A stretch of DNA of 64,000 bases. Source: Rippkaea orientalis PCC 8801 (GTDB taxonomy: Bacteria; Cyanobacteriota; Cyanobacteriia; Cyanobacteriales; Microcystaceae). The notes beneath the pieces are model-generated. The model was not told the DNA's origin. It was given only the letters and a program-made list of their open reading frames with translations, and ran no database searches. The stretch covers positions 4,124,097 to 4,188,096 of the forward strand of contig NC_011726.1 of NCBI RefSeq assembly GCF_000021805.1, given 5' to 3'. Below, piece by piece: positions 1-8,292 of this stretch. The stretch's first letter is position 1. Every line of letters starts with the position of its first letter. Made by a program: the position numbers and the translations under genes.

Positions 1-249
1 GATAATCTTGAACCTGAAATCTTAGAAAAGTTACAAACTCAAGCGATTTCTCATGGTCGTAGTTTGACTGAGGAAATTAAGGTTATTTTAACGAAGGAAT
101 TAGTTAAGGAAAATCAGGACAATTTAGAGGAAGATATGAGTCAGTTAGAATGGCATGAGTTTATTGAGAAGACTTATGGCTGTTTAGCAGATGATCCGAT
201 TGAAAGATATCCTCAAGGGGAATATCCTATTAGAGAGGAATTAGAATGA
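1..249 (+). CDS. Antitoxin of a VapBC/FitAB-type pair, 5' end cut by window edge
   Basis: The reading frame is open from the first base of the window to a TGA at 247-249, so the true start lies outside. The visible 82 residues begin with a helix-rich segment (EILEKLQTQAISHGRSLTEE) that resembles a ribbon-helix-helix DNA-binding domain of FitA/Arc type, followed by an acidic tail of the kind that masks the toxin active site. Its last bases overlap the start of the PIN toxin gene (ATGA, 246-249), the usual translational coupling of such pairs. It presumably neutralises the toxin and represses its own operon. The partner and overlap are seen; the function is inferred from family and context. Confidence 0.7.
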   Translation, partial: DNLEPEILEKLQTQAISHGRSLTEEIKVILTKELVKENQDNLEEDMSQLEWHEFIEKTYGCLADDPIERYPQGEYPIREELE

Positions 250-647
250 TCTATTTATTAGATACTAATTGCTGTATTGTTTATCTTAATGGCAGAAACC
301 TGATTTTAAAGTCTAGATTAGAAAGTCATCTAGATTCAGAAATAGCGGTTTGTTCAGTGGTAAAAGCTGAATTGTTTTACGGTTCACAAAAAAGTGTCAA
401 TACAGCTAAAAGTATCGCTAAACAAAAAATGTTTCTTCGCCGTTTTATTTCCCTTCCTTTTGATGATAATTCAGCCGAAATTTATGCTCCTATTCGAGCA
501 GATTTAGAACGAAAAGGAACCCCTATCGGAGCTTATGATTTACAAATTGCTGCGATTGCATTGGCAAATAATTTAACCCTTGTAACTCATAATATTAGTG
601 AATTTGGACGCATTGACAGGCTATTATATGAAGATTGGGAGGTTTAG
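246..647 (+). CDS. vapC: PIN-domain toxin (VapC family ribonuclease)
   Basis: This 133-residue protein has the layout of a PIN-domain endoribonuclease. The N-terminal LLDTN supplies the first metal-binding Asp, SVVKAELFYG the conserved Glu, and GAYDLQIAAIA the next Asp; VTHN near the C-terminus follows the usual fold. VapC toxins cleave tRNA or rRNA when their antitoxin is degraded. The start overlaps the upstream antitoxin stop by 4 bp, so the two genes are cotranscribed. Length is normal for the family and nothing suggests decay. The cellular target cannot be read from sequence. Confidence 0.88.
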   Translation: MIYLLDTNCCIVYLNGRNLILKSRLESHLDSEIAVCSVVKAELFYGSQKSVNTAKSIAKQKMFLRRFISLPFDDNSAEIYAPIRADLERKGTPIGAYDLQIAAIALANNLTLVTHNISEFGRIDRLLYEDWEV

Positions 648-671
648 GGGGTTAGGATGTGAGGAGTTGAG

Positions 672-1127
672 GGGGTCAGGGTTTAACAGTGTTAAACCCC
701 TACAGAAATTAAAAATTATTGTAGGAGCATAATACTATTATGCCCACATACATAAGGTTTACAAACAGAGAATTTATTAACATTAATATCATTAAATTTG
801 AGGTACAAAAATCATGACCCTAAACACCCTAAAACAATGGAAACCTTACCCAAATTATAAACCTTCTGGCGTTGATTGGTTGGGGGATGAGAAAGTGAGG
901 AAGTGAGGAGGTCAGGGTTTAACAGTGTTAAACCCCTACAGAAATTAAAAATTATTGTAGGGGCATAATACTATTATGCCCACATAAATAAGTTTACAAA
1001 CAGATAGTTTGTTAACATTAATCACATTAATTTTGAGGTACAAAAATCATGACCCTAAATACCCTAAAGCAATGGAAACCTTACCCACATTATAAACCTT
1101 CCGGGGTTGATTTCTTGGGGGATATTC
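672..1127 (+). repeat. Direct duplication covering the hsdS leader and first codons
   Basis: Two tandem copies, about 672-890 and 908-1127, are offset by 235-236 bp. Each begins with GGTCAGGGTTTAACAGTG, contains TAGG(A/G)GCATAATACTATTATGCCC, an untranslated leader ending in GAGGTACAAAAATC and the first ~25 codons of hsdS. The copies differ at scattered positions, so the duplication is not recent. Only the second copy leads into an intact hsdS. The repeat accounts for the whole 400-bp gap between the toxin gene and hsdS. Confidence 0.85.
814..906 (+). pseudogene. Truncated duplicate of the hsdS 5' end
   Basis: ATG at 814 opens a 30-codon frame whose first 25 codons encode nearly the same residues as the start of the intact hsdS at 1049 (MTLNTLKQWKPYP, then YKPSGVD with one or two changes). 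It then runs into unrelated bases and stops at TGA 904-906. It is the product of the local duplication and is too short to make a specificity subunit. Confidence 0.75.
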
Positions 1128-2410
1128 CTGATGGGTGGGAGGTTAAAAGATTAAAATGGATTGTATCAAAAATTGGTAGCGGTAAAACTCCTAAAGGTGG
1201 TGCAGAAATTTACTCTGATTCTGGTATTATTTTTTTGCGTAGCCAGAATATTCATTTTGATGGTTTAAGATTAGATGACGTTGTTTATATAAATAAAGAT
1301 ATTGATAAAGCAATGTCATCTTCTAGAGTAAAACCGCTTGACATTCTTTTAAATATAACAGGCGCATCTTTAGGGAGATGTATGATTATTCCTAAAGATT
1401 TCCCGTCATCTAATGTTAATCAGCACGTTTGCATTCTTAGACCTATTGTAACCCGTATCAACCCTTATTTTTTAAATAGAGTAATGTCCTCTAATGCAAT
1501 TCAAAATCAAATATTTTCTTCTGAAGTTGGTGTTTCCCGTGAAGGTTTAACTTTTGCTCAAGCTGGTAATTTAATTTCAGTATTTCCCTCCCTACCCGAA
1601 CAAGAAAAAATCGCTCAATTTCTGGATGAAGAAACCGCGAAAATAGATAAACTCATCACCCACAAACAAAGACTAATTGAATTATTAAAAGAAAAGCGCA
1701 CAGCTTTAATTAGTCATGCTGTCACCAAAGGACTTAACCCCGATGTCCCGATGAAAGATTCTGGGGTAGAATGGTTAGGGTTTATTCCTGAACATTGGGA
1801 GGTTAAGAAAATTAAGAGGTTATCCTTAGTAAAAAGGGGCGCATCACCTAGACCAATTGACGACCCAATATATTTTGATGATAATGGAGAATATGTATGG
1901 GTTAGAATTTCTGATGTAACAGCTAGTAATAAATATTTATTAGAAGCTGAACAAAAATTATCCGAGATAGGAAAGAGGAAAAGTGTTCCTTTACAACCTA
2001 ATGAACTATTCTTAAGCATTTGCGCTAGTGTTGGAAAACCAATCATTACCAAAATTAAATGCTGTATTCATGATGGTTTTGTGTATTTTCCAGAATTGAA
2101 AGAAAATAGAGAATATTTATATTATATTTTTCTGGGAGGAGAATTATATAAAGGTTTAGGTAAAATGGGAACACAGTTAAATCTTAATACGGAGATTATT
2201 GGAGATGTTAAATTACCAATTCCTCCCGTTTCCGAACAACAAAAAATCGCAGAATACTTAGACGAAAAAACCGAACAAATAGACCCAATAATTAAGAAAA
2301 CCCGTGAGAGTATCGAGTATTTAAAAGAATATCGAACCGCGTTAATATCTGCTGCCGTAACAGGTAAAATAGATGTGAGGCAGTGGGGATGTGAGGAGGT
2401 GAGGGAATGA
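1049..2410 (+). CDS. hsdS: Type I restriction-modification specificity subunit HsdS
   Basis: HsdS (453 residues) reads the bipartite target for the methylase HsdM and nuclease HsdR. Two target-recognition domains are visible. The first begins near IPDGWEVKRLKWIVSK (residues ~27-42) and the second near IPEHWEVKKIKRLS (~247-260). Each is followed by a conserved helical spacer, LPEQEKIAQFLDEETAKID and VSEQQKIAEYLDEKTEQID, giving the internal symmetry typical of the family. The start ATG is supported by homology between the two duplicated leaders. No hsdM lies within the window; the downstream hsdR is broken (3198-3946). The subunit is intact but may be an orphan unless hsdM lies upstream of base 1. 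Confidence 0.92.
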   Translation: MTLNTLKQWKPYPHYKPSGVDFLGDIPDGWEVKRLKWIVSKIGSGKTPKGGAEIYSDSGIIFLRSQNIHFDGLRLDDVVYINKDIDKAMSSSRVKPLDILLNITGASLGRCMIIPKDFPSSNVNQHVCILRPIVTRINPYFLNRVMSSNAIQNQIFSSEVGVSREGLTFAQAGNLISVFPSLPEQEKIAQFLDEETAKIDKLITHKQRLIELLKEKRTALISHAVTKGLNPDVPMKDSGVEWLGFIPEHWEVKKIKRLSLVKRGASPRPIDDPIYFDDNGEYVWVRISDVTASNKYLLEAEQKLSEIGKRKSVPLQPNELFLSICASVGKPIITKIKCCIHDGFVYFPELKENREYLYYIFLGGELYKGLGKMGTQLNLNTEIIGDVKLPIPPVSEQQKIAEYLDEKTEQIDPIIKKTRESIEYLKEYRTALISAAVTGKIDVRQWGCEEVRE

Positions 2411-2429
2411 GGAGGTGAGGCAATTAGGG

Positions 2430-2487
2430 TATAATTTATTTATAGTTAACCTATTTAGTTATTACTCAAAACAAGGAGAAAAATTCA
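2430..2487 (+). promoter_or_regulatory. Candidate promoter and ribosome-binding site of the second toxin-antitoxin pair
   Basis: TATAAT at about 2430-2435 is followed by a short leader and an AAGGAGA Shine-Dalgarno motif about 8 bases before the ATG at 2488. No strong -35 is obvious. The antitoxin/PIN pair is therefore likely transcribed from its own promoter rather than with hsdS. Confidence 0.45.
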
Positions 2488-2715
2488 ATGTCAACCCAAG
2501 AACTAATTATCAAAGAAATTAGCACAATGTCAGAAGAACAATTGACAGAAATTCTGAATCATATTCAGTCTATTAAACACACAGAAAAAGCTAACACCCC
2601 TCATAAAAAAGCTTCAGGTCAATCTATCTTACGTCATGCAGGAAAATGGCAAGGAAATGACCTCAAAGACTGCTTAGAAATAGTTCAAGCTTCTCGCGGT
2701 TTAGCTGAATTTTAA
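2488..2715 (+). CDS. Small antitoxin-like protein paired with a PIN toxin
   Basis: This 75-residue protein starts after a clear AAGGAGA site. It has an N-terminal amphipathic helix (TMSEEQLTEILNHIQSI), a Lys-rich linker, and a C-terminal segment SILRHAGKWQGNDLKDCL. This layout is common in antitoxins placed before PIN toxins in cyanobacteria. It ends 2 bp before the toxin ATG. I do not recognise a named DNA-binding fold, so the antitoxin call rests on size, order and spacing. Confidence 0.7.
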   Translation: MSTQELIIKEISTMSEEQLTEILNHIQSIKHTEKANTPHKKASGQSILRHAGKWQGNDLKDCLEIVQASRGLAEF

Positions 2716-2717
2716 TC

Positions 2718-3176
2718 ATGTATCTTTTAGACACAAATCATTGCAGTTGTCTTATTTTCGGTGAACCAACTATTATCAATAAGATACAAGAGATTGGTGC
2801 TGAAAATGTGGCTATTTCCTCGATTACCGAAGGAGAACTATTATACATGGCAGAAAATTCAAGATACATTGCTGATAATTTAGCCATTATTGAAGACTTT
2901 TTGAATGATATATCTATTTACTATGTTGACAGTGGAACAAGTCACATTTACGCTAAATTAAAAGCTAAGATTATGGATTGTTTTGCTCCTAAAGAACGGA
3001 ATAAAAGACGAAAAACTCGTGTTCATCAACTAGGAATCAATGAAAATGATTTATGGATTGCATCTACTGCGATTCAAAATAACTTAATTGTGGTTTCAGC
3101 CGATAAAGACTTTCAACGAATTAAACAAGCATGGGATTTTCCCTTAGAAACTTGGTTTGATTTGTTAGAAAATTAA
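2718..3176 (+). CDS. vapC: PIN-domain toxin (VapC-like)
   Basis: This 152-residue PIN protein keeps the acidic residues expected of an active nuclease: LLDTN at the start, SSITEGELLYM, NENDLWIASTAI and the terminal SADKDF. A basic insert near residues 91-104 (KERNKRRKTRVHQL) is a usual feature of the larger PIN subgroup. It follows its antitoxin by 2 bp. Together with the pair at the window start it brackets hsdS, so the restriction island contains two addiction modules. Confidence 0.87.
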   Translation: MYLLDTNHCSCLIFGEPTIINKIQEIGAENVAISSITEGELLYMAENSRYIADNLAIIEDFLNDISIYYVDSGTSHIYAKLKAKIMDCFAPKERNKRRKTRVHQLGINENDLWIASTAIQNNLIVVSADKDFQRIKQAWDFPLETWFDLLEN

Positions 3177-3197
3177 ACATACAACTCTTACAAAATA

Positions 3198-3946
3198 ATG
3201 AATACTTCAGAAAAAAACTTTGAAAGCGACATCCAAGCCTATTTACTCGAAAATGGCTACTATTCCCGTACCTCTCACGATTATGACAAAAAACTCTGTC
3301 TAATTCCCCAAGATGTCCTTAACTTCATTAACGCGACTCAACCCCAAGAATGGCAAAAATATCAAACCCAATATGGTGACGACGCGCAAACAAAACTCCT
3401 ACAAAGACTTGCCCAACAAATCAAAAAACACAATTTTATGAATTTGCTCGTCATTTAGCCCCTAAATTACCCTTTGCACAGCAACAATTACCCCTAGAAG
3501 TTCAACAAAATATCGAACTGTCTCAATATCGTATCCAACGGACTTATACGGGACAAATTGACCTAAAACGAGGAGAAAGACAACTTGACCCCATTATCGC
3601 CGCCGGGACAGGAAATCCTCCAGTAGAAGACAAAGAACCCTTATCCGTAATTATTGAACAGCTTAATCAACAATTTGGTACAAATTTCACCGAAGATGAA
3701 CAAGTTTTCATCGAACAGCTAGAACATAAATTAGATAACAGCGAATCCTTACAAGCCAGTTTAAAGATCAATTCCCTAGAAAATGTACGATTAACTTTTA
3801 ATAATCTGACTAATGAATTTATGCAGGAAATGATAGAATCTAATTTCAATTTTTATAAGCATTTTAACGATGATAGTGAGTTTGCCAATCTGTTATTAAA
3901 TTGGCTGTTTCAACGCTTCTTAGAGAGACAGCAAAGTAATAGTTAA
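3198..3946 (+). pseudogene. hsdR: hsdR remnant: N-terminal and C-terminal ends joined, core deleted
   Basis: The first ~75 codons from ATG 3198 (LIPQDVLNFINATQPQEWQK, then LLQRLAQQI) match the N-terminus of type I restriction subunit HsdR. The frame stops at TAG 3456-3458. The alternative frame from about 3430 reads FYEFARHLAPKLPF, then GQIDLKRGERQLDPI, then KEPLSVIIEQLNQQFGTNF and ends at TAA 3944-3946. That is the C-terminal domain of HsdR. The nuclease and helicase core, several hundred residues in a normal ~1000-residue protein, are missing and the frame is shifted at the junction. The product cannot cut DNA. The gene follows the PIN toxin by 21 bp. Confidence 0.85.
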
Positions 3947-4268
3947 GACAATATAGAGTAAACTACTTATACATTGGTGTCAACTTAAGCTAAAACCTTT
4001 GATAGATTTGACATTCCCTCGCCTGAGTGCGATCGCCGTGATCAGAACTTGCCAATAATCACCCAAAAGCAGGATGACTTTCTGCGCTAAATCGGCTATG
4101 GTTGGACTGAACCCTTAGTAGCGATTATTAATCAAGGTTAAAGAAAGTTATTAATTTTTGCTACAATATAATGACATTAATTCCATTTATCCTAATAAAC
4201 CTCTGAAATAACCAGCAAATCTTAACTTCTCGTGATACCACTGTTGTAGTCATTTAGCCTTAAGTCCT
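3947..4268. other. Intergenic stretch without a recognised gene
   Basis: About 320 bases between the hsdR remnant and the PEP-synthase-like gene. It contains one HIP1 octamer near 4030 and an AT-rich stretch (TACAATATAATGAC near 4161) that could hold a promoter for the next gene. No long open frame, tRNA or repeat was seen. Confidence 0.5.
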
Positions 4269-6554
4269 GTGGTGATAACTCTGTATTGGCTTTGTGATAT
4301 TGAAACCAGCGATCGCCTGTGGGTAGGCGAGACCGCTTGGATGCTTAGCCGACTGCAACGGGAGGGCTATCCGATTGATGGAGGATTGGTGGTGAGTGGC
4401 CAAGTTTGGCGAGAATTTCTCAAGAGGTTTGACAATTCAACCTCATTACTAGCAGATTTTCCCGCATCTTCCCTCCATTTAGATATCGATAATCCTCGTT
4501 CCTTACAATTAGTCGCTCAACAAAGTCGTCAAGCTATCGGACAAATTCCCTTTTCTCAGGAATGGTTATCTGAGTTAAAAAAAGCGATTGAAGGACTAGA
4601 TACACCGTGTTTGAGAGTCCAAAGTTCCCTGGCTACACCATTGACCTTTAAAAAACCGTTTTCTAGCTTAATTGAGCCACAAATCTGTGATAATTCTCCA
4701 GAAAGCTTAGAATTAGCCATTAAACAAATCTGGGGGCAATTATTTAGTGCTAAAAGCCTATTTTATTGGCAGCGTCTGGGATTAGGCATTGAGCAATTAA
4801 ACCTAGCAGTCTTAATCCAACCCTTAACGAATGCGATTGCCTCAGGAACCGCAACCCTCACCCCCAATTCCTTTGAAATTGAAGCCACCTATGGGTTAGG
4901 AGAGAGTTTGCGATGGGGGGAAGTGTTACCCGATCGCTTTACCCTAGATCCCCGAACAGGAAGCCTTATTCACCAAGAACTAGGGCATAAAATTCGGGCT
5001 TATCGACTTAAGGATAACATTAAAGAAAATGCGCTAGAAGCTTATGTTCTCAGTCCCGGGGAACAAGAGCAATATTGCCTCAATCAATCAACTTTATCTG
5101 CACTATTCCCTGTACTCAAGCGTCTTAGTCAAGATAACCTTTCTGGGATTTCTCTAGAATGGATCTTGAGAAAATCCCATAACTCTCAACTACCCCCTCT
5201 AGCGATCGCCCAGGTAATACCCGCTATGTCCGTTCCCCTAACTCCTCCCTCGGCTTCCCCTGAACCCAAGACAAGCAGGAATCATCAGCCTCTACTCAAG
5301 GGAATTGCCGCCGCTCCTGGTCGCATCCATGCTTTAACTCAGGTGATCGAAGAAGGGATGCTTCCCGATCCTTCCTTAGTTAAACAAAACATCATCGTTA
5401 CCAGAGAAATCAACCCGTCTCAACTATCCTGGCTCAAAAATGCGGCGGGCGTGATCACAGAACTCGGCGGCATGACCAGTCATGCCGCCATTTTAGCGCG
5501 AGAATTAGAAATTCCTGCGGTGGTTGGAGTCTCAGGAGCAACGGATTTACTCAGAACCGGAGACTCCATTATTATTGACGGTCAAAAAGGAGAAATTTAT
5601 CGCTATCTTGGGCAAGAAGAGGGAATCTATGCCTATCAAGCCGTCCCCCCTAAGCCGATAGTGACCAGTGGATTTCATCCCATTGCCACAAAATTGATGG
5701 TTAATTTGAGTCAACCGAGTTCTCTGATCAAGGCGATGGATTTACCCGTTGATGGGGTTGGATTATTGCGATCGGAGTTAATGCTGTTGGATCTTTCTTC
5801 TCCTAATTCCGTAGAACAATGGTTAGAGCAAACACCACCATTTGAGATTATAGAACACTTAAGACAATCTATTCAAGAATTTACGGCTCGTTTTGCCCCT
5901 CGTCCTGTATTTTACCGTTCTTTTGATGGACAATCTTGCCAAGGAGTTAACCCACCTTCGTCAAAAGACTGTCGGGGAACGGCGGGTTATCAAATCGATC
6001 CAACCTTGTTTGATTGGGAATTACAAGCTTTAGTTCAAGTTCAGCAGCAGGGATACCATAATCTCCATTTAATTTTACCGTTTGTGCGTAGTGTCGGGGA
6101 ATTTCGCTTTTGTCGTCGTCGGGTAGAACAGGCCGGGTTACTCGAATCTGATGGGTTTCAATTATGGATTATGGCTGAAGTTCCTTCGGTGATTTTTGAG
6201 CTTAGGGATTATGTGAAAGCAGGGGTTCAAGGGGTGGCAATTGGAACTAATGATCTGGTTCCTTTTTTGTTAGGAATTAACCGAGATCATCCTCAAATTA
6301 ATGATAATTCTAAACCCTGTCCAACGGCGTTATCAAATGCTTTAAAACAGTTAATTGAACAATGCCGTGAGTTAGGGATTCCCTGTTGTTTGTGTGGACA
6401 AGTGGCGATACAATATCCCTATCTTATTGATCAGTTGATTGACTGGGGAATTACGTCTATTTCTGTAGAACCAGAAGCCATAGAACGAACCTATCAAGCG
6501 ATCGCTAGGGCAGAACAACGGTTATTATTAGAAATAAAACGTCTTAAAGGATAA
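4269..6554 (+). CDS. PEP synthase / PPDK-like phosphotransferase
   Basis: This 761-residue protein belongs to the PEP-utilising enzyme superfamily. Residues ~1-310 resemble a shortened pyruvate/ATP-binding region. The swivelling phosphohistidine domain carries GGMTSHAAILARELEIPAVVG around residues 397-418, with the phospho-accepting His near residue 404. The C-terminal half is a PEP-binding TIM barrel with GLLRSELM, VAIGTNDLVPFLLGINRD and the Cys motif CCLCGQVA. PEP synthase interconverts pyruvate, ATP and PEP. Because the ATP-grasp part is short compared with PpsA, the exact substrate is uncertain. The start is a GTG at 4269, followed by a second GTG. It stands alone in its transcription direction. 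Confidence 0.75.
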   Translation: MVITLYWLCDIETSDRLWVGETAWMLSRLQREGYPIDGGLVVSGQVWREFLKRFDNSTSLLADFPASSLHLDIDNPRSLQLVAQQSRQAIGQIPFSQEWLSELKKAIEGLDTPCLRVQSSLATPLTFKKPFSSLIEPQICDNSPESLELAIKQIWGQLFSAKSLFYWQRLGLGIEQLNLAVLIQPLTNAIASGTATLTPNSFEIEATYGLGESLRWGEVLPDRFTLDPRTGSLIHQELGHKIRAYRLKDNIKENALEAYVLSPGEQEQYCLNQSTLSALFPVLKRLSQDNLSGISLEWILRKSHNSQLPPLAIAQVIPAMSVPLTPPSASPEPKTSRNHQPLLKGIAAAPGRIHALTQVIEEGMLPDPSLVKQNIIVTREINPSQLSWLKNAAGVITELGGMTSHAAILARELEIPAVVGVSGATDLLRTGDSIIIDGQKGEIYRYLGQEEGIYAYQAVPPKPIVTSGFHPIATKLMVNLSQPSSLIKAMDLPVDGVGLLRSELMLLDLSSPNSVEQWLEQTPPFEIIEHLRQSIQEFTARFAPRPVFYRSFDGQSCQGVNPPSSKDCRGTAGYQIDPTLFDWELQALVQVQQQGYHNLHLILPFVRSVGEFRFCRRRVEQAGLLESDGFQLWIMAEVPSVIFELRDYVKAGVQGVAIGTNDLVPFLLGINRDHPQINDNSKPCPTALSNALKQLIEQCRELGIPCCLCGQVAIQYPYLIDQLIDWGITSISVEPEAIERTYQAIARAEQRLLLEIKRLKG

Positions 6555-6559
6555 TAAAT

Positions 6560-6760
6560 CTCCTAGCTTTTGCTAAAATCAGAGACAATATTCTGCCTTA
6601 ATCTAAGATGAGCTAACCTTTGACACTCCACTGGCTAAAGCCGAGTGGATTCTTGGTTCACAGAGATTGCTTGCTTTGACAGAATTTCTTCTATCAAAGT
6701 AGAGGCATTCTCTCCCCAAGCTTTAGATCCCGTATGCCCTACGGTACTTAATCCTTCTTG
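6560..6760 (-). ncRNA. Candidate omega RNA / right-end RNA of the TnpB element
   Basis: In IS200/IS605 elements the guide RNA of TnpB overlaps the 3' end of tnpB and extends past its stop codon into the element end. Here the tnpB stop codon (6635-6637) sits inside a hairpin at 6628-6648 (CCACTGGC, loop TAAA, GCC-G-AGTGG). By analogy an RNA on the minus strand should span roughly this interval, with its guide reading into the flank left of about 6615. The hairpin is seen; the RNA is inferred and its ends are approximate. Confidence 0.35.
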
Positions 6761-7885
6761 ATTCAGTTGCTCTCGACGGGAACCGCCAAGACCGCACTGA
6801 ATCGCTTTTTTAAGAATATTAATTGCGGCGTTTTCATCTCTGTCTAACTCGCATCCACATTTACAAACATGAGTACGAGTCGATAGAGTTTTCTTAATAG
6901 TTTCACCACAATTAGAACAGTTTTGAGACGTATAATGAGGAGCAACAGCAATAGTTATTTTGCCCATCTTTTGTCCAAAATATTCTAACCATTCTCGAAA
7001 CTGATACCACGCAGCATCATTAATACTTTTAGCTAAACAATGATTTTTAACTAAGTTCTTAATTCTTAAATCTTCATAGGCAATCACATCGTTAGAGTGA
7101 ACTACGCACCTTGCTAATTTAACAACAAAGTCTTTACGCTGCCTACTTACTTTAAGATAAACTTTAGCCAATCTCTGTCTAGCTTTTTGACGATTAGATG
7201 ACCCCTTTTTCTTTTTTGATAATCTTCTTTGAAGTCTTTTTAATTGCTTCTCAGACTTTCTCAAGAACTTAGGATTATCAATTTTATTACCTTCTTGATC
7301 AGTATAAAAAGAACTCAGTCCAACATCTAACCCGATACATTTACCTGATGGTTTGACATCCTCTTTAACTTCACAAGAAAGAACAAATTGACAATAATAT
7401 CCATCGGCTCTACGAATTAACCTAACTCGTTTAATATCGGATTCTTGAAAATAGGCTAAATCCCAAGTCCCCACTAATTTAAGAATACCTATGTTTTTCT
7501 TGTCAGTGAACTTGATAGTTTTAGGATTAAGAAGTTTCCATCCTGACTGTTTATACTCAACAGAGCGACTAAACTTAAATTGAGGATAACCTTTTTTTCC
7601 TGATATTTTACGTTTGCAGTTATCGTAGAAACGACTAATTGAACTCCAAGCACGTTCAGCACTAGCTTGTCTAGCAGTTGAATTAAGTTCGTCAGCAAAT
7701 TTAAAGTTGTGGGCTAATTCTTTTGAGTATTTGTATAAATCGTTTTTCCCCGTCCCTTTCGTATCCATCCATAATCTTACACATTTGTTACGGATAAATT
7801 GAGCGGTACGGATAGCGTCGTCTATCGCTTGATACTGTTGAGTTTTAGCTTTAACCTTGAACTCTAAAACAAACATTTTACGCAC
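6635..7885 (-). CDS. tnpB: TnpB RNA-guided nuclease of an IS200/IS605 (IS1341-type) element
   Basis: At 416 residues this is a full-length TnpB. RuvC-I is GLDVGLSSF (Asp187), RuvC-II is AYEDLRIKNL (Glu271), and RuvC-III is DRDENAAINI (Asp350). A zinc ribbon (Cys323, Cys326, Cys341, Cys343) lies between II and III. All catalytic residues are present, so the nuclease should be active. TnpB proteins use an RNA from the transposon end to cut empty donor sites and favour retention of the element. No tnpA transposase is adjacent, so mobility would require one in trans. M1 (7885) or M4 (7876) could be the start. Confidence 0.9.
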   Translation of the reverse strand: MRKMFVLEFKVKAKTQQYQAIDDAIRTAQFIRNKCVRLWMDTKGTGKNDLYKYSKELAHNFKFADELNSTARQASAERAWSSISRFYDNCKRKISGKKGYPQFKFSRSVEYKQSGWKLLNPKTIKFTDKKNIGILKLVGTWDLAYFQESDIKRVRLIRRADGYYCQFVLSCEVKEDVKPSGKCIGLDVGLSSFYTDQEGNKIDNPKFLRKSEKQLKRLQRRLSKKKKGSSNRQKARQRLAKVYLKVSRQRKDFVVKLARCVVHSNDVIAYEDLRIKNLVKNHCLAKSINDAAWYQFREWLEYFGQKMGKITIAVAPHYTSQNCSNCGETIKKTLSTRTHVCKCGCELDRDENAAINILKKAIQCGLGGSRREQLNQEGLSTVGHTGSKAWGENASTLIEEILSKQAISVNQESTRL

Positions 7886-7942
7886 GATGTACTTGGATAA
7901 AATTAGAATAACACACTCAAGTTAAAATTGACAACCCCATAA

Positions 7943-7978
7943 AAAGCCGTCCTCCGCTCCGCTAAAGGACGGGGCTTT
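7943..7978. repeat. Hairpin upstream of tnpB, likely element end
   Basis: AAAGCC-GTCC and GGAC-GGGGCTTT pair around a TCCGCTCCGCTAAA loop, with a two-base bulge. IS200/IS605-family elements carry imperfect subterminal hairpins recognised as single strands by TnpA; this one lies ~58 bp upstream of the tnpB start and directly abuts the remnant reading frame that follows. Confidence 0.55.
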
Positions 7979-8140
7979 AAACCCAAGTTTTCGGTAACTA
8001 TTGAACATATTTACCAGCTTTTCCGAACTTCCCAAGCAGAATTACAAGATGAGGTTAATAAAATTAAAGAAAGCATTGAGCCGAGTCTTTATGAAGTGCT
8101 TTTGGAAATGGCATCAAAACAGCGAAATATAAAACTGTAA
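7976..8140 (+). pseudogene. 3' remnant of an unidentified gene beside the TnpB element
   Basis: A frame without a start codon runs out of the tnpB-element hairpin and reads KPKFSVTIEHIYQLFRTSQ, then AELQDEVNKIKESIEPSLYE, ending with TAA at 8138-8140. The sequence has normal amphipathic helices and no stop codons. This suggests the tail of a gene whose 5' part was removed by the insertion or a linked deletion. I do not recognise the family, and its other half is not visible left of the element. Confidence 0.35.
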
Positions 8141-8190
8141 AAAAGCTGTGAAACCCAAAAGCGTTTGTCTACGTCTTCTGAATTAATGCA

Positions 8191-8215
8191 GAGGTTAACG
8201 GCCGTTGACCCCTAC
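8191..8215. repeat. Palindromic interspersed repeat, 28-bp family, partial copy
   Basis: GGTTAACGGCCGTTGACCCC is a degenerate copy of the palindrome found perfect at 26843-26870 and nearly perfect at 47572-47599. It lies in the leader region about 80 bp before glmS. Confidence 0.7.
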
Positions 8216-8292
8216 GAGGTTCTAAAATACATGGTCACGATCAACAAAATCATCGATAATTGATAAAATTAATAACTTTCTAAATTAAACTT

